Assembly: GCF_017743975.1 (NCBI RefSeq)
Contig: NZ_JAGHRC010000001.1
Coordinates: 682,001 to 746,000, forward strand
DNA length: 64,000 bases
Direction: 5' to 3'
Source of the DNA: Ruegeria sp. R14_0
GTDB lineage: Bacteria; Pseudomonadota; Alphaproteobacteria; Rhodobacterales; Rhodobacteraceae
Shown piece after piece: positions 54,682 to 62,824 of the stretch. A program made the position numbers and the translations under genes. The stretch's first letter is position 1, and every line of letters starts with the position of its first letter. The notes under the pieces were generated by a model. The model was not told where the DNA came from, did not search any database, and saw only the letters and a program-made list of their open reading frames with translations.

Positions 54682-56496
54682 TTATTCCTCGTACCACCAG
54701 ACCTGCGGCATGTATTCCGGACCATCGCCGTAGATCGGCAGAGTCTCGGGCTGTTTCAGTTCTTTGGCATGGGCGATCCGGCCGACATCGAAGTTCCAGA
54801 TCGGAATGACATAGCGCCCAGCGGTCAGAACACGATCAAGCGCACGCGTGGCTGAAACGAAATCCTCGTGGCTTTCCGAGGCCAGCATGGCGTCAATCAA
54901 ACCGTCCACGGCGGATGAGGCGACACCCATCAGGTTCCGGGTTCCCGGCGTGTCCGCGGTCTCGCTGCCCCAATACAGACGTTGTTCGTTGCCCGGCGAG
55001 AGTGACAGCGCGCGGCGGAAAAAGGTCATGTCGAAGTCCAGTTCGGACGTGCGCGCCGTGAACTGGGCGCTGTCGACCTGTTCGGTGGTCACTTGAATGC
55101 CCAGACGCTCCAGCGCGCGCGAATAAATCTCAATGGCCGTTTCGCTTTCTGTATCACCCTGCTGCAGGAGGACAGTCAGGGTAAAAGCGTCACCGTTTGC
55201 GTTACGCAGCACACCGTCCTGAATGGTCCAGCCTGCCTCGGCCAGAAGGTTGGTTGCAGCGCGGATGTTCTTGCGGTTGCGCGCCGATCCATCACTTTCG
55301 GGCAAGGTGTAGCCTTCCAGCGTGCCCGGTGGCAGGTCGTCCTGAAAGGTCAACAACAGTTCTTCGACGCGTCCGGTGGCCGGGCCGGGTTGCATGGCCA
55401 GGTCCGAGCCCGAGAAATACGAGGTGATCCGCGGTTGGGCACCGCCGGTGATCGTGTCGTTGATGAATTCGAAGTTGAACGCCAGCGTCAGCGCCTCGCG
55501 CACGCGCCAGTCGTCGAACGGAGCCTTGCGGGTGTTCATGACAAAGCCCGTCATCCCGGATGGTTTTCCATGCGGGATCTCGGTCTTGATCACATCGCCA
55601 CGTTGCACGGCGGGAAAGTTATACTGCGTGGCCCATTTGTCGGCGTTGAACTCACGCACGGCGGTCAGCTCTCCGGCTTTGAACGCCTCGAACAGAACAG
55701 TGCCGTCGCCGTAGAATTCGATCCGCATTTCATCCAGGTTCATGGTGCCTTTTCGGAACGGAATATCGGCGCCCCAATAGTCGGGGTTGCGTTTCAGGTT
55801 CACGAAGCGCCCGGCTTCATAGCTGTCGACGACATAAGGGCCGGTTCCGACCGGAATGTCATGCAGCCCGGCATCGGCAAAATCTTTGCCTTCCCACTGC
55901 GCCTTTTGCAGGATCGGGCGCAGACCGGCGATCAGGGCAAGTTCGCGATCGGGTTCGTTAAAGCTGATCCGAACCGAGCGCGGACCGGTTTGTTCGATAC
56001 TGTCGATCTTGCCCCACAAACCGCGGTACCGCAGATGCCCCTCGGTGCCCAACGTCTCATACGACCAGATCACATCATCCACGGTCACCGGGGTGCCATC
56101 GGAAAATTCAGCGTTTTCGCGCAGGGTAAATTCGACCCAAGAGCGGTCGGGCGCAGTCTCAACTGATTCGGCTAACAACCCGTAAAGTGTGAAAGGTTCG
56201 TCCCAAGAGCGGCCCATCAGGCTCTCGTGGGTCCAAAACCGTAGCTGCCAGGGCGAGCTGCCTTTTTGCACGAAGGGGTTCAAACTGTTATAGCCGCCGG
56301 TGTTTCCAAACACGACCTTGCCACCTTTGGGCGCATCCGGATTCGCGTAGGGCAGGGACACAAAATCCGGTGGTAGAGCGGGGTCACCGTACATAGCTAT
56401 GCCATGAGCCGAATCTGCATGCGCAATTGCAGCCCCCAAAAGGACGGTGATTCCCGCGACGAGGGGGCGAACGGGGCGGAGAAAATTGGGGCTCAT
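54682..56496 (-). CDS. Extracellular solute-binding protein, family 5 (peptide ABC transporter)
   Basis: This 604-residue periplasmic binding protein resembles the YejA/oligopeptide group that delivers peptides to an ABC importer. A signal peptide is at about 1-28 (GAAIAHADS). Family blocks include GMAMYGDPALPPDF-like HGIAMYGDPALPPDF, LNPFVQKGSSP, the PVTVDDVIWSYETL segment near 135 and AEFSDGTPV. No permease or ATPase genes follow: the next gene is 447 bases downstream and unrelated, so the protein is an orphan here. Its upstream region holds a candidate sRNA transcribed the other way. Confidence 0.9.
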   Translation of the reverse strand: MSPNFLRPVRPLVAGITVLLGAAIAHADSAHGIAMYGDPALPPDFVSLPYANPDAPKGGKVVFGNTGGYNSLNPFVQKGSSPWQLRFWTHESLMGRSWDEPFTLYGLLAESVETAPDRSWVEFTLRENAEFSDGTPVTVDDVIWSYETLGTEGHLRYRGLWGKIDSIEQTGPRSVRISFNEPDRELALIAGLRPILQKAQWEGKDFADAGLHDIPVGTGPYVVDSYEAGRFVNLKRNPDYWGADIPFRKGTMNLDEMRIEFYGDGTVLFEAFKAGELTAVREFNADKWATQYNFPAVQRGDVIKTEIPHGKPSGMTGFVMNTRKAPFDDWRVREALTLAFNFEFINDTITGGAQPRITSYFSGSDLAMQPGPATGRVEELLLTFQDDLPPGTLEGYTLPESDGSARNRKNIRAATNLLAEAGWTIQDGVLRNANGDAFTLTVLLQQGDTESETAIEIYSRALERLGIQVTTEQVDSAQFTARTSELDFDMTFFRRALSLSPGNEQRLYWGSETADTPGTRNLMGVASSAVDGLIDAMLASESHEDFVSATRALDRVLTAGRYVIPIWNFDVGRIAHAKELKQPETLPIYGDGPEYMPQVWWYEE

Positions 56497-56598
56497 TTTG
56501 GAAACAATCCTGCTCTGGCCTTATTTTGTTGGGATTCACCGTAGCGATGATTTTTCTTATTATCAAACTTTTAGCTTGGACGAAGGCGCGGAATTGCT

Positions 56599-56686
56599 TA
56601 TAAAGGATGCACTGCTCGATAGGTTTCTTGCCTGTATGAAACCTGCCTCAATAACTTAACGCCCGCTTCGTGCGGGCGTTTTTTTT
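56599..56686 (+). ncRNA. Candidate small RNA with promoter and terminator
   Basis: A sigma-70-type promoter, TTGGAC (56576-56581), 17 bases, TATAAA (56599-56604), predicts a start near 56611. The RNA would be about 75 nt. Its first hairpin is AGGTTTC/GAAACCT (56621-56627, 56638-56644) with a 10-base loop, then a single-stranded GCCTCAATAACTTA and a rho-independent terminator (56658-56686). No credible peptide is encoded. It lies between the divergent binding-protein gene and bdhA. The family is unknown, and the RNA itself is predicted, not shown. Confidence 0.6.
56658..56686 (+). terminator. Rho-independent terminator of the candidate sRNA
   Basis: AACGCCCGC (56658-56666) pairs with GCGGGCGTT (56672-56680) around a TTCGT loop, then eight T counting the stem end. 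It points along the plus strand and has no gene immediately upstream other than the candidate sRNA. Confidence 0.88.
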
Positions 56687-56788
56687 GCGCTTTTCCGGCT
56701 CGGATGCGCGGGCGGAATGTTTCCCCGTTTTCTTTGCAGATGCAGCATGGCACTGTATCGCCAAAGTGGACCTTCAGGGAGTTCGGCC

Positions 56789-57562
56789 ATGAGCCTTTCG
56801 GGAAAAACAGCCATCATCACCGGATCGAATTCAGGGATCGGATTGGGCGTCGCGCGCGAGCTGGCCAAGGCCGGAGCCAATGTGGTTCTGAATTCATTCA
56901 CGGATCGCGATGAGGATCATGCTTTGGCTGCCGAGATCTCGCAAGAGACCGGCACCAGTGCGCGCTACATCAAAGCGGATATGTCAAAGGGGGACGAATG
57001 CCGCGCCCTGATCGAACAGGCGGGGGCTTGCGATATTCTGGTGAACAATGCGGGTATTCAGCATGTTGCACCCGTTGATCAGTTCCCAGTCGAAAAGTGG
57101 GATGCGATTATCGCCATCAATATGAATTCGGCCTTTCACACGATGGCAGCGGCTTTGCCGATGATGCGCGAAGCGGGCTGGGGCCGGATCGTGAATATTG
57201 CCTCGGCGCACGGATTGACGGCGTCGCCGTTCAAATCGGCCTACATCGCCGCCAAGCATGGCGTGGTCGGGATGACCAAATCGGTCGCGCTGGAAACCGC
57301 GCAAGAGCCGATCACGTGTAATGCGATCTGTCCGGGTTATGTGCTGACCCCACTGGTCGAAGCGCAAATTCCGAATACCATGAAGGAATACAACATGAGC
57401 CGCGAGGACGTGATCAAGAACGTCATGCTTGAACGGCAACCTTCGAAAGAGTTCGCGACAGTTGAGCAGATGGGGGGAACCACGGTCTTCCTGTGCTCGG
57501 ACGCGGCGGCGCAAATCACGGGAACCACGATTTCCGTCGACGGTGGGTGGACAGCATTGTGA
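56789..57562 (+). CDS. bdhA: 3-hydroxybutyrate dehydrogenase
   Basis: BdhA interconverts 3-hydroxybutyrate and acetoacetate with NAD, a step in polyhydroxybutyrate use. From the ATG at 56789 (MSLSGKTAIITG) it is a 257-residue SDR. The cofactor motif TGSNSGIG is at 11-18, NNAG at 86-89 and the catalytic triad is S139, Y152, K156. QHVAPVDQFP and the C-terminal MLERQPSKEF block suit the 3-hydroxybutyrate subgroup. It is followed 64 bases later by a patatin-like gene, a pairing seen in other Rhodobacterales. Confidence 0.92.
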   Translation: MSLSGKTAIITGSNSGIGLGVARELAKAGANVVLNSFTDRDEDHALAAEISQETGTSARYIKADMSKGDECRALIEQAGACDILVNNAGIQHVAPVDQFPVEKWDAIIAINMNSAFHTMAAALPMMREAGWGRIVNIASAHGLTASPFKSAYIAAKHGVVGMTKSVALETAQEPITCNAICPGYVLTPLVEAQIPNTMKEYNMSREDVIKNVMLERQPSKEFATVEQMGGTTVFLCSDAAAQITGTTISVDGGWTAL

Positions 57563-57570
57563 GGCGCCAT

Positions 57571-57616
57571 GGGGGCTCTGCCCCCAAACCCCCGGAGTAT
57601 TTCGGAAAAGATGAAG
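57571..57616 (+). repeat. 3'-flank element, copy C
   Basis: Eight bases after the bdhA stop lies a hairpin (GGGGGC-TCT-GCCCCC, 57571-57585). The core ends TATTT-N6-AGATGAAG (57598-57616), like copies A and B. Here the 3' end also serves as the ribosome-site region of the next gene, whose GTG is at 57627. Confidence 0.6.
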
Positions 57617-57626
57617 GGGTCACGTC

Positions 57627-58652
57627 GTGAAACGGATCAATCTGGCATTGCAGGGCGGGGGCGCGCATGGAGCGTTCACCTGGGGTGTTCTCGACCGGCT
57701 TTTGGACGAAGACGATATCGAGGTTGCGGCCATCACTGGAACTTCGGCCGGGGCGCTGAACGGCGCCGCGTTCAAATCCGGGATGGTTCACAATGGGCGC
57801 GACGGTGCGCGGGCCTGTCTGGACGGTCTTTGGGCACAGATGGGGGCCGTCGGCGACATGCGTCTTGCCAACTGGATGCAGGCGGTCGAGCCGGCGCAGA
57901 TCTCGCAGGCGATGGAGTATTCCTTGCCGTTCTCCGTCGGCGATACCGTGTCTCGTCTGGTGTCGCCCTATGCTTACGGTCCGTTCTATCGCAATCCGTT
58001 GCAGCAGGTGGTCGACACGTTCAACTTTGACGAAGTTTGTGCAGATCAGGGACCACAGCTTTTTGTCTGTGCGACCTGTGTGCGCAGCGGCAAAATCCGG
58101 GTGTTTACTGGCGAAGAGGTTTCGACGGACGCGATCCTGGCCTCTGCCTGTCTTCCAAACCTGTTCAAGGCGATTGAGATATTCGATCCCAAGTCGGGCC
58201 GGACCGAGGCGTATTGGGATGGCGGATATACAGGGAACCCGGCGCTTTATCCGCTGTTCAATGACGGTTTGCCCGACGACGTGGTGATTGTGAATATCAA
58301 TCCGCTGGAACGGGATGAGGTACCAAAAACACCGCAGCAGATTCAGAACCGGATCAATGAGATCAGCTTTAATTCGTCGCTTCTGCGTGAGCTGCGGGCG
58401 ATCAATTTCGTGCAGCGCCTGTTGGCCGAAGGCAAGCTGAAGGCGGGCGAGATGAGCCGGGTGCTGGTCCATATGATCGCGGATGACGCGTTGATGAACG
58501 ATCTGTCCGTCGCGACCAAGACGGTTCCGAACCCTGTGATCCTGCACAAGCTGAAAGACGCGGGCCGCGCTGCTGCGGATCGGTTTCTGGCGGATCACAA
58601 GGATGATCTGGGCGAGCGCAGCTCGGTCAACCTGCCCGAGATGTTCAGCTGA
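57627..58652 (+). CDS. Patatin-like phospholipase
   Basis: This 341-residue serine hydrolase of the patatin family has a Ser-Asp dyad: Ser40 in GTSAG (38-42) and Asp198 in DGG (198-200). The oxyanion stretch GGGAHGAFTWG is at 10-20. The GTG start is preceded by GAAGGGG. Patatins hydrolyse acyl esters. Next to bdhA it may act on storage granules or membrane lipids, but the pairing is the only evidence. It has no signal peptide. It ends one base from the convergent DUF502 gene. Confidence 0.88.
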   Translation: MKRINLALQGGGAHGAFTWGVLDRLLDEDDIEVAAITGTSAGALNGAAFKSGMVHNGRDGARACLDGLWAQMGAVGDMRLANWMQAVEPAQISQAMEYSLPFSVGDTVSRLVSPYAYGPFYRNPLQQVVDTFNFDEVCADQGPQLFVCATCVRSGKIRVFTGEEVSTDAILASACLPNLFKAIEIFDPKSGRTEAYWDGGYTGNPALYPLFNDGLPDDVVIVNINPLERDEVPKTPQQIQNRINEISFNSSLLRELRAINFVQRLLAEGKLKAGEMSRVLVHMIADDALMNDLSVATKTVPNPVILHKLKDAGRAAADRFLADHKDDLGERSSVNLPEMFS

Positions 58653-59330
58653 TCACTCGGGCGGCTGTGTGGGGTCTTTGTCGTTGGGATAGACAAGGCC
58701 TGCCGAGATCACCAGCTTTGCCGCGTCCTCGATGGACATATCCAGAAGAATTACGTCTTCGGCCGGGAAAAACAGCAAAAAGCCTGAGGTCGGGTTGGGC
58801 GTGGTCGGGACAAAAACGCTGAGAAGATCCCCACCGGTTTCGGCACGCTCGGCGACTTCGCCCTTGGCGGTGGTCGAGACAAAGCCAATCGCCCAGATTC
58901 CACGGCGCGGATACTGGATCAGGCAGGCCTTTTCAAAGGACCGCTCGGTCTGGGCGAACACCGTCTCGGAAATCTGCTTGATACCCGAATAGATCGAACG
59001 GACGACCGGCATCCGGTTCACAAGGCTTTCGGCGAAATGGATCAGTGAGCGCCCGAGGATACCTTTGGCGATCCAGCCGACAACCACGGTAAAGGCCAGG
59101 AAAATGACCACCCCGACACCGCGCAGGTTGATGCCCACGTATTCTTGCGGCTGAAACCGCTGAGGAATCAACGGCAGCACCGCGCTGTCGATCCAGCCGA
59201 CAACCGACCAGATCAGCCAGATCGTCAACCACACAGGTGCAATGACGACGATACCGGTCAGGAACGACGCCCGCAGCCGGGACAACAGGCCCGGTCGGCG
59301 ATGCGGTTCTTCGTCAAAAGGTGTGTTCAT
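58653..59330 (-). CDS. DUF502-family membrane protein
   Basis: This 225-residue membrane protein of the DUF502 family has unknown function. Two helices are clear, about 18-45 (RASFLTGIVVIAPVWLTIWLIWSVVGWI-like) and 70-92. The conserved cytoplasmic segment SLVNRMPVVRSIYSGIKQISETVF spans about 107-130. A soluble C-terminal domain (PTTPNPTSGFLLFFPAEDVILLDMSIEDAAKLVISAG) matches the family. It is convergent with the patatin gene and divergent in position from psuG, from which 67 bases separate it. Confidence 0.88.
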   Translation of the reverse strand: MNTPFDEEPHRRPGLLSRLRASFLTGIVVIAPVWLTIWLIWSVVGWIDSAVLPLIPQRFQPQEYVGINLRGVGVVIFLAFTVVVGWIAKGILGRSLIHFAESLVNRMPVVRSIYSGIKQISETVFAQTERSFEKACLIQYPRRGIWAIGFVSTTAKGEVAERAETGGDLLSVFVPTTPNPTSGFLLFFPAEDVILLDMSIEDAAKLVISAGLVYPNDKDPTQPPE

Positions 59331-59397
59331 TGCGATCCTGAGCGGCTTTGTGCCGAATTAGTTAAGCAGTCCGGTGCCTTGGTACAATAGCTTTATG

Positions 59398-60312
59398 TCA
59401 ATCGCTCCGGTCCGCCAGCGCGCGTGCAATACCAGCCGCAAGACGGGCATTGTTGCGCACCAGCGCAATGTTTGCAGTCAGCGAACGCCCCTCGGTCTGT
59501 TCGTAAATCCGCTGCAGCAGGTAAGGCGTGACACCCTTGCCGCTGATGCGGTGGGCGTTGGCATCGGATTGCGCCGAGGCAATGATCGGGGCCAGTTCTT
59601 CGGCCGGGATTTGATCGTCGGCGGGGATTGGGTTGGCGACCAGCTGGCCACCGGGCAGACCCAGTGCACGGCGTGTCGCGTGTGCCGTGGCGATGTCTTC
59701 GGCGCTATCCATGCGCAGCGGCGCGGCGTAAGGCGATTTCGCCGACCAGAAGGCCGGGAATTCGTCCTGCCCGTAGGCGATGATCGGAACGCCGAGCGTT
59801 TCAAGAACCTCGAGTGTTTTGGCAAGATCCAGGATTGCCTTGGCCCCCGCTGCCACGACCGTCACCGGGGACTGCGCCAGTTCGTGCAGGTCGGCCGAGA
59901 TGTCGAACGTCGTCTCGGCACCCTGATGCACACCACCGATACCGCCGGTGGCAAACACCTCGATCCCTGCATAATGCGCGGCGATCATCGTGGCCGCGAC
60001 CGTGGTCGCGCCGGTGCCGCCGGTGGCCACGCAGGCGGCCATGTCGGCGCGGGACAGTTTGGCGACGCCTTGTGCCTGACCCAGCGCTTTCAGCTCGTCG
60101 GCTTCCAGACCCACATGCAGCTTGCCCTTGATTACCGCCATCGTGGCCGGAACCGCGCCTGCGTCGCGGATGTCTTGTTCGACCTGTGCCGCTACCTCGA
60201 TGTTCTGAGGGTAAGGCATCCCGTGCGTGATGATGGTGCTTTCCAGCGCGACGATGGGTTGGCCTGCGTCTTTGGCGGCGCGGACCTCGGCGGAATATTG
60301 GATGTCGATCAC
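59398..60312 (-). CDS. psuG: Pseudouridine-5'-phosphate glycosidase
   Basis: PsuG splits the C-C glycosidic bond of pseudouridine 5'-phosphate to uracil and ribose 5-phosphate. The 304-residue protein carries the expected residues in context: E24 (ALESTIITHG), K85 (AKLSRAD), D137/D141 (TTFDISADL) and K158 (AAGAKAILD). GGIGGVHQGAE lies near 123-133. The start overlaps the psuK stop by four bases, which gives the usual kinase-glycosidase pair of pseudouridine catabolism. Confidence 0.95.
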   Translation of the reverse strand: MIDIQYSAEVRAAKDAGQPIVALESTIITHGMPYPQNIEVAAQVEQDIRDAGAVPATMAVIKGKLHVGLEADELKALGQAQGVAKLSRADMAACVATGGTGATTVAATMIAAHYAGIEVFATGGIGGVHQGAETTFDISADLHELAQSPVTVVAAGAKAILDLAKTLEVLETLGVPIIAYGQDEFPAFWSAKSPYAAPLRMDSAEDIATAHATRRALGLPGGQLVANPIPADDQIPAEELAPIIASAQSDANAHRISGKGVTPYLLQRIYEQTEGRSLTANIALVRNNARLAAGIARALADRSD

Positions 60313-61202
60313 AGTGGGGTTTCTCCGGATACGTATGTTGCGGCGGCGTTCAGGGCGCGGGTCAGAGCCTCTTCGTTCGATGCGCCACCGGCCTCTGAGG
60401 CGATATGAGCCGCCATGAATGTATCGCCTGCGCCGGTCACGCGAGTGACCAGAACGGACGGGGGTGTTTGTGTCAGGATTTCATCCGCGCTGCCCACAGT
60501 GGCCGAGTTTCCTCCGTCGGTGACCAGCACGCGCAGCGCGCCACGGTCTAGCAAACCCTTGGCAGCGGATTCGGAATCGGCGAATTCGCGTTGGCACAAC
60601 AGGCCGGCTTCTTCGAGGTTCACATAGAGCGTGGCGCGCGCATGTTTCAGGAAGGGCAGCAGACGCTCGGCCTTACCGGGCGAGGCCGGGGCCACGCGCA
60701 GATCTGCACGCGCAAAGGCGGGGCTTTGGGCAATTTCCTCAAGCAGGTTTAGCGTCAGGTTGCCATCCAGCGCGATCGGGCCCTCGAACGGTGCGTTTTC
60801 GTACCCCAGCGGTCCATGCATCAGCGGGCGCAGGATTTTGGCCCCTGCGGCCTCAAGCGAATGGGCATCGGCAATGGCCGCGATCAGGCCGTTGGCCCCT
60901 TCGACCGCCATGTACCGATCGGTCGGCAAATCCTGCGAGCGATAGACGTGATCGGTCACCATGCCCAGCCGGGCACAGGAATTGATCAGCTCATCCCCTT
61001 CGGGATCGCGGCCAATAGCGGTCAGCAGGGTGGGAGTCATGCCAAAGCGCACAAGCGTCATGGCGATGTTCATCGCCACGCCACCGGGCAGGCGGGTGAT
61101 CCGTCCTGGCACGTCCGAACCCTGCCGCATGGCGCTGGCAGACCGGCCAATCACGTCCCACAGGACCGAGCCAATGCAAAGGATGTCGCTGTTCTGAGTC
61201 AT
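60309..61202 (-). CDS. psuK: PfkB-family kinase, probable pseudouridine kinase
   Basis: This 297-residue ribokinase-type sugar/nucleoside kinase has the opening ILCIGSVLWDVIG, the second glycine-rich block LPGGVAMNIA near 38-47 and the C-terminal TGAGD motif with catalytic Asp260. Coupling to psuG by a four-base overlap makes pseudouridine the likely substrate; on sequence alone another nucleoside or sugar would be possible. The ATG at 61202 (MTQNSDILC) fits family length better than the upstream Met at 61244. Confidence 0.9.
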   Translation of the reverse strand: MTQNSDILCIGSVLWDVIGRSASAMRQGSDVPGRITRLPGGVAMNIAMTLVRFGMTPTLLTAIGRDPEGDELINSCARLGMVTDHVYRSQDLPTDRYMAVEGANGLIAAIADAHSLEAAGAKILRPLMHGPLGYENAPFEGPIALDGNLTLNLLEEIAQSPAFARADLRVAPASPGKAERLLPFLKHARATLYVNLEEAGLLCQREFADSESAAKGLLDRGALRVLVTDGGNSATVGSADEILTQTPPSVLVTRVTGAGDTFMAAHIASEAGGASNEEALTRALNAAATYVSGETPL

Positions 61203-61247
61203 GTGATCGTCATGCCGCAGGCCCCGCGCAGGTTCAAGGGTCAACGC

Positions 61248-61865
61248 TCACATCGCGTCGGTAAGAACCTTGAGCGCTGCGGCGGGGTCATCCTGAGACC
61301 AAATCTCTTCGCCGATGCCAAAGAAATCGGTATGCGGGGCGAGGTCGCGGATCAGGTCAGTCGTCAGGCCGCCTTCGGCCACCACCGGCACTTCGATCAT
61401 TTCCGACCACCACTGGAACAGGTCTTTCTCGGCTACAGTACCGTCCCCCAGTGTCGACGCGCTCACAGGTCCAAAGGCCACGTAATCAGCACCTGCTTCG
61501 CCAGCGGTCATCCCGTCATGGCTGGAGGCCCCGCAGAAGCTGCCGACAATCGCGTCCGCGCCCAGTTCCTTGCGCGCCGCGCGCACCGAACGGGCCGCGT
61601 CGTCCAAATGCACTCCGTCCAGTCCCAGCCGTTGCGCCAGCAGGACATGGTTCGAAATCACCAGCGCCACATCGCGGGCATGCGCAACCTCGCGGCAGGC
61701 ATCGGCCGCGCGCGCGATCGTGTCCTCATCGCTGCCCGCAAGCGCCAGGCGGATACAGGCGATCTCGGCACTGTCGAGCACACTGGCCAAACGGTTGGGG
61801 AAGGTGCTCAACTCGATGGTCGGCGGCGTGATCAGGTAAATCTGCGGCTGCTCGGGGGTGTCCAT
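61248..61865 (-). CDS. ThiE-like protein (thiamine phosphate synthase family, divergent)
   Basis: This 205-residue TIM-barrel protein resembles thiamine phosphate synthase: it opens QIYLITPP and has DGVHLDDA (83-90) and DYVAFGPV (127-134). Standard active-site features differ. The VQLR-x-K segment reads IRLALAG (38-44), the INDR site reads SNHV, and the GQ of DGVHLGQ is gone. It may be an inactive or retargeted family member. It lies 45 bases upstream of psuK on the same strand, an unusual placement for thiamine synthesis. No TPP riboswitch is seen. Confidence 0.7.
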   Translation of the reverse strand: MDTPEQPQIYLITPPTIELSTFPNRLASVLDSAEIACIRLALAGSDEDTIARAADACREVAHARDVALVISNHVLLAQRLGLDGVHLDDAARSVRAARKELGADAIVGSFCGASSHDGMTAGEAGADYVAFGPVSASTLGDGTVAEKDLFQWWSEMIEVPVVAEGGLTTDLIRDLAPHTDFFGIGEEIWSQDDPAAALKVLTDAM

Positions 61866-62018
61866 TGGCGCGTCCTTCGCTTTCAGTCTTTTGCGCGGTT
61901 TAGCGGATTGCGGCGGGGAAGCAAACTTTTATACCCGTTTTGGCGGCAAATGACGGCGCGGATGGCTTGCCCTGCTTCGGCGCGCAGACTACAGCAGGCG
62001 GAACTTTCGGAGACAGCC

Positions 62019-62762
62019 ATGCCCAGCGATAAATCCCAGCCCTCATTCGTGCTTGTGCGCCCGCAGATGGGTGAAAACATCGGCGCCGCCGCACGGGCGA
62101 TGTGGAATTTCGGACTGGACCGGATGAGGATCGTGGCACCGCGTGACGGGTGGCCGAACCCCAAGGCTGTGGCGATGTCCAGCGGGGCGGGTCGGCTGTT
62201 GGATGAGGCGCAGCTGTTCGACGATCTGGCCGGGTCGCTGGCCGACAGCACCTTTGTCTTTGCTACCACGGCCCGTCAACGCGGTCTGACCAAACCTGTC
62301 TACAGCCCGGAGCGTGCCATGCAGATGGCTTCCGAAATGGTCGCTGCGGGTGAGAAGGTCTCGGTCCTGTTCGGACCCGAACGCGCCGGGCTTGAGAATG
62401 AGGACATCGCCAAAGCCAACGCCATCATCTCGGTCCCGGTGAACCCCGAATACGCCTCGCTAAACCTTGGGCAATGCGTTTTGCTGACTGCGTATGAGTG
62501 GATGCGCCAAACCGGAGACGTGGTGCATGCGGCCACGGATCTGGGCAAAGGCGACTGGGCAACCGGCATTGAAGTCGAGAAACTGGTCGAACACTATGAG
62601 GATCGTCTGGAAGAGGCGGGATTTTTCTACCCGCCCGAAAAAGCAGAAGGCATGAAGACCAACTTGCGAAACCTGTGGTCGCGGATGCGCATGACTCGGG
62701 CGGATGTGCAGATGCTGCACGGGATCATGCGGCAGATGGTCCGCTGGAAAGACAAGGGCTGA
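62019..62762 (+). CDS. TrmJ-like tRNA/rRNA methyltransferase (SPOUT)
   Basis: This 247-residue SPOUT-class RNA methyltransferase belongs to the TrmH/TrmJ family. The ATG at 62019 starts MPSDKSQPSFVLVRPQMGENIG. Motif 1 is in GENIGAAARAMWNFGL (about 18-33), motif 2 in VLFGPERAGLENEDIAKANAIISVP and motif 3 in PEYASLNLGQCVLLTAYEW. These agree with 2'-O-methylation of tRNA wobble-arm ribose, but the exact target is not fixed. A long in-frame upstream extension (to 60816) runs antisense to psuK and the thiE-like gene and is rejected. Confidence 0.92.
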   Translation: MPSDKSQPSFVLVRPQMGENIGAAARAMWNFGLDRMRIVAPRDGWPNPKAVAMSSGAGRLLDEAQLFDDLAGSLADSTFVFATTARQRGLTKPVYSPERAMQMASEMVAAGEKVSVLFGPERAGLENEDIAKANAIISVPVNPEYASLNLGQCVLLTAYEWMRQTGDVVHAATDLGKGDWATGIEVEKLVEHYEDRLEEAGFFYPPEKAEGMKTNLRNLWSRMRMTRADVQMLHGIMRQMVRWKDKG

Positions 62763-62824
62763 GGCTGGACCTATGTTCCGCATCACCCTAGCTTGCGACG
62801 AAATCCAAGGCACAAGAGGACAGC

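Noticed and set aside
56447..56659. A 70-codon plus-strand frame covering the candidate sRNA
   Set aside because: No ribosome site, no family pattern, and it runs antisense across the binding-protein signal peptide; the promoter lies inside it, so the short RNA reading is better.
60816..62018. An in-frame upstream extension of the TrmJ-like gene
   Set aside because: It runs antisense to psuK and the ThiE-like gene and has no family-like sequence; the methyltransferase motif starts at 62019.
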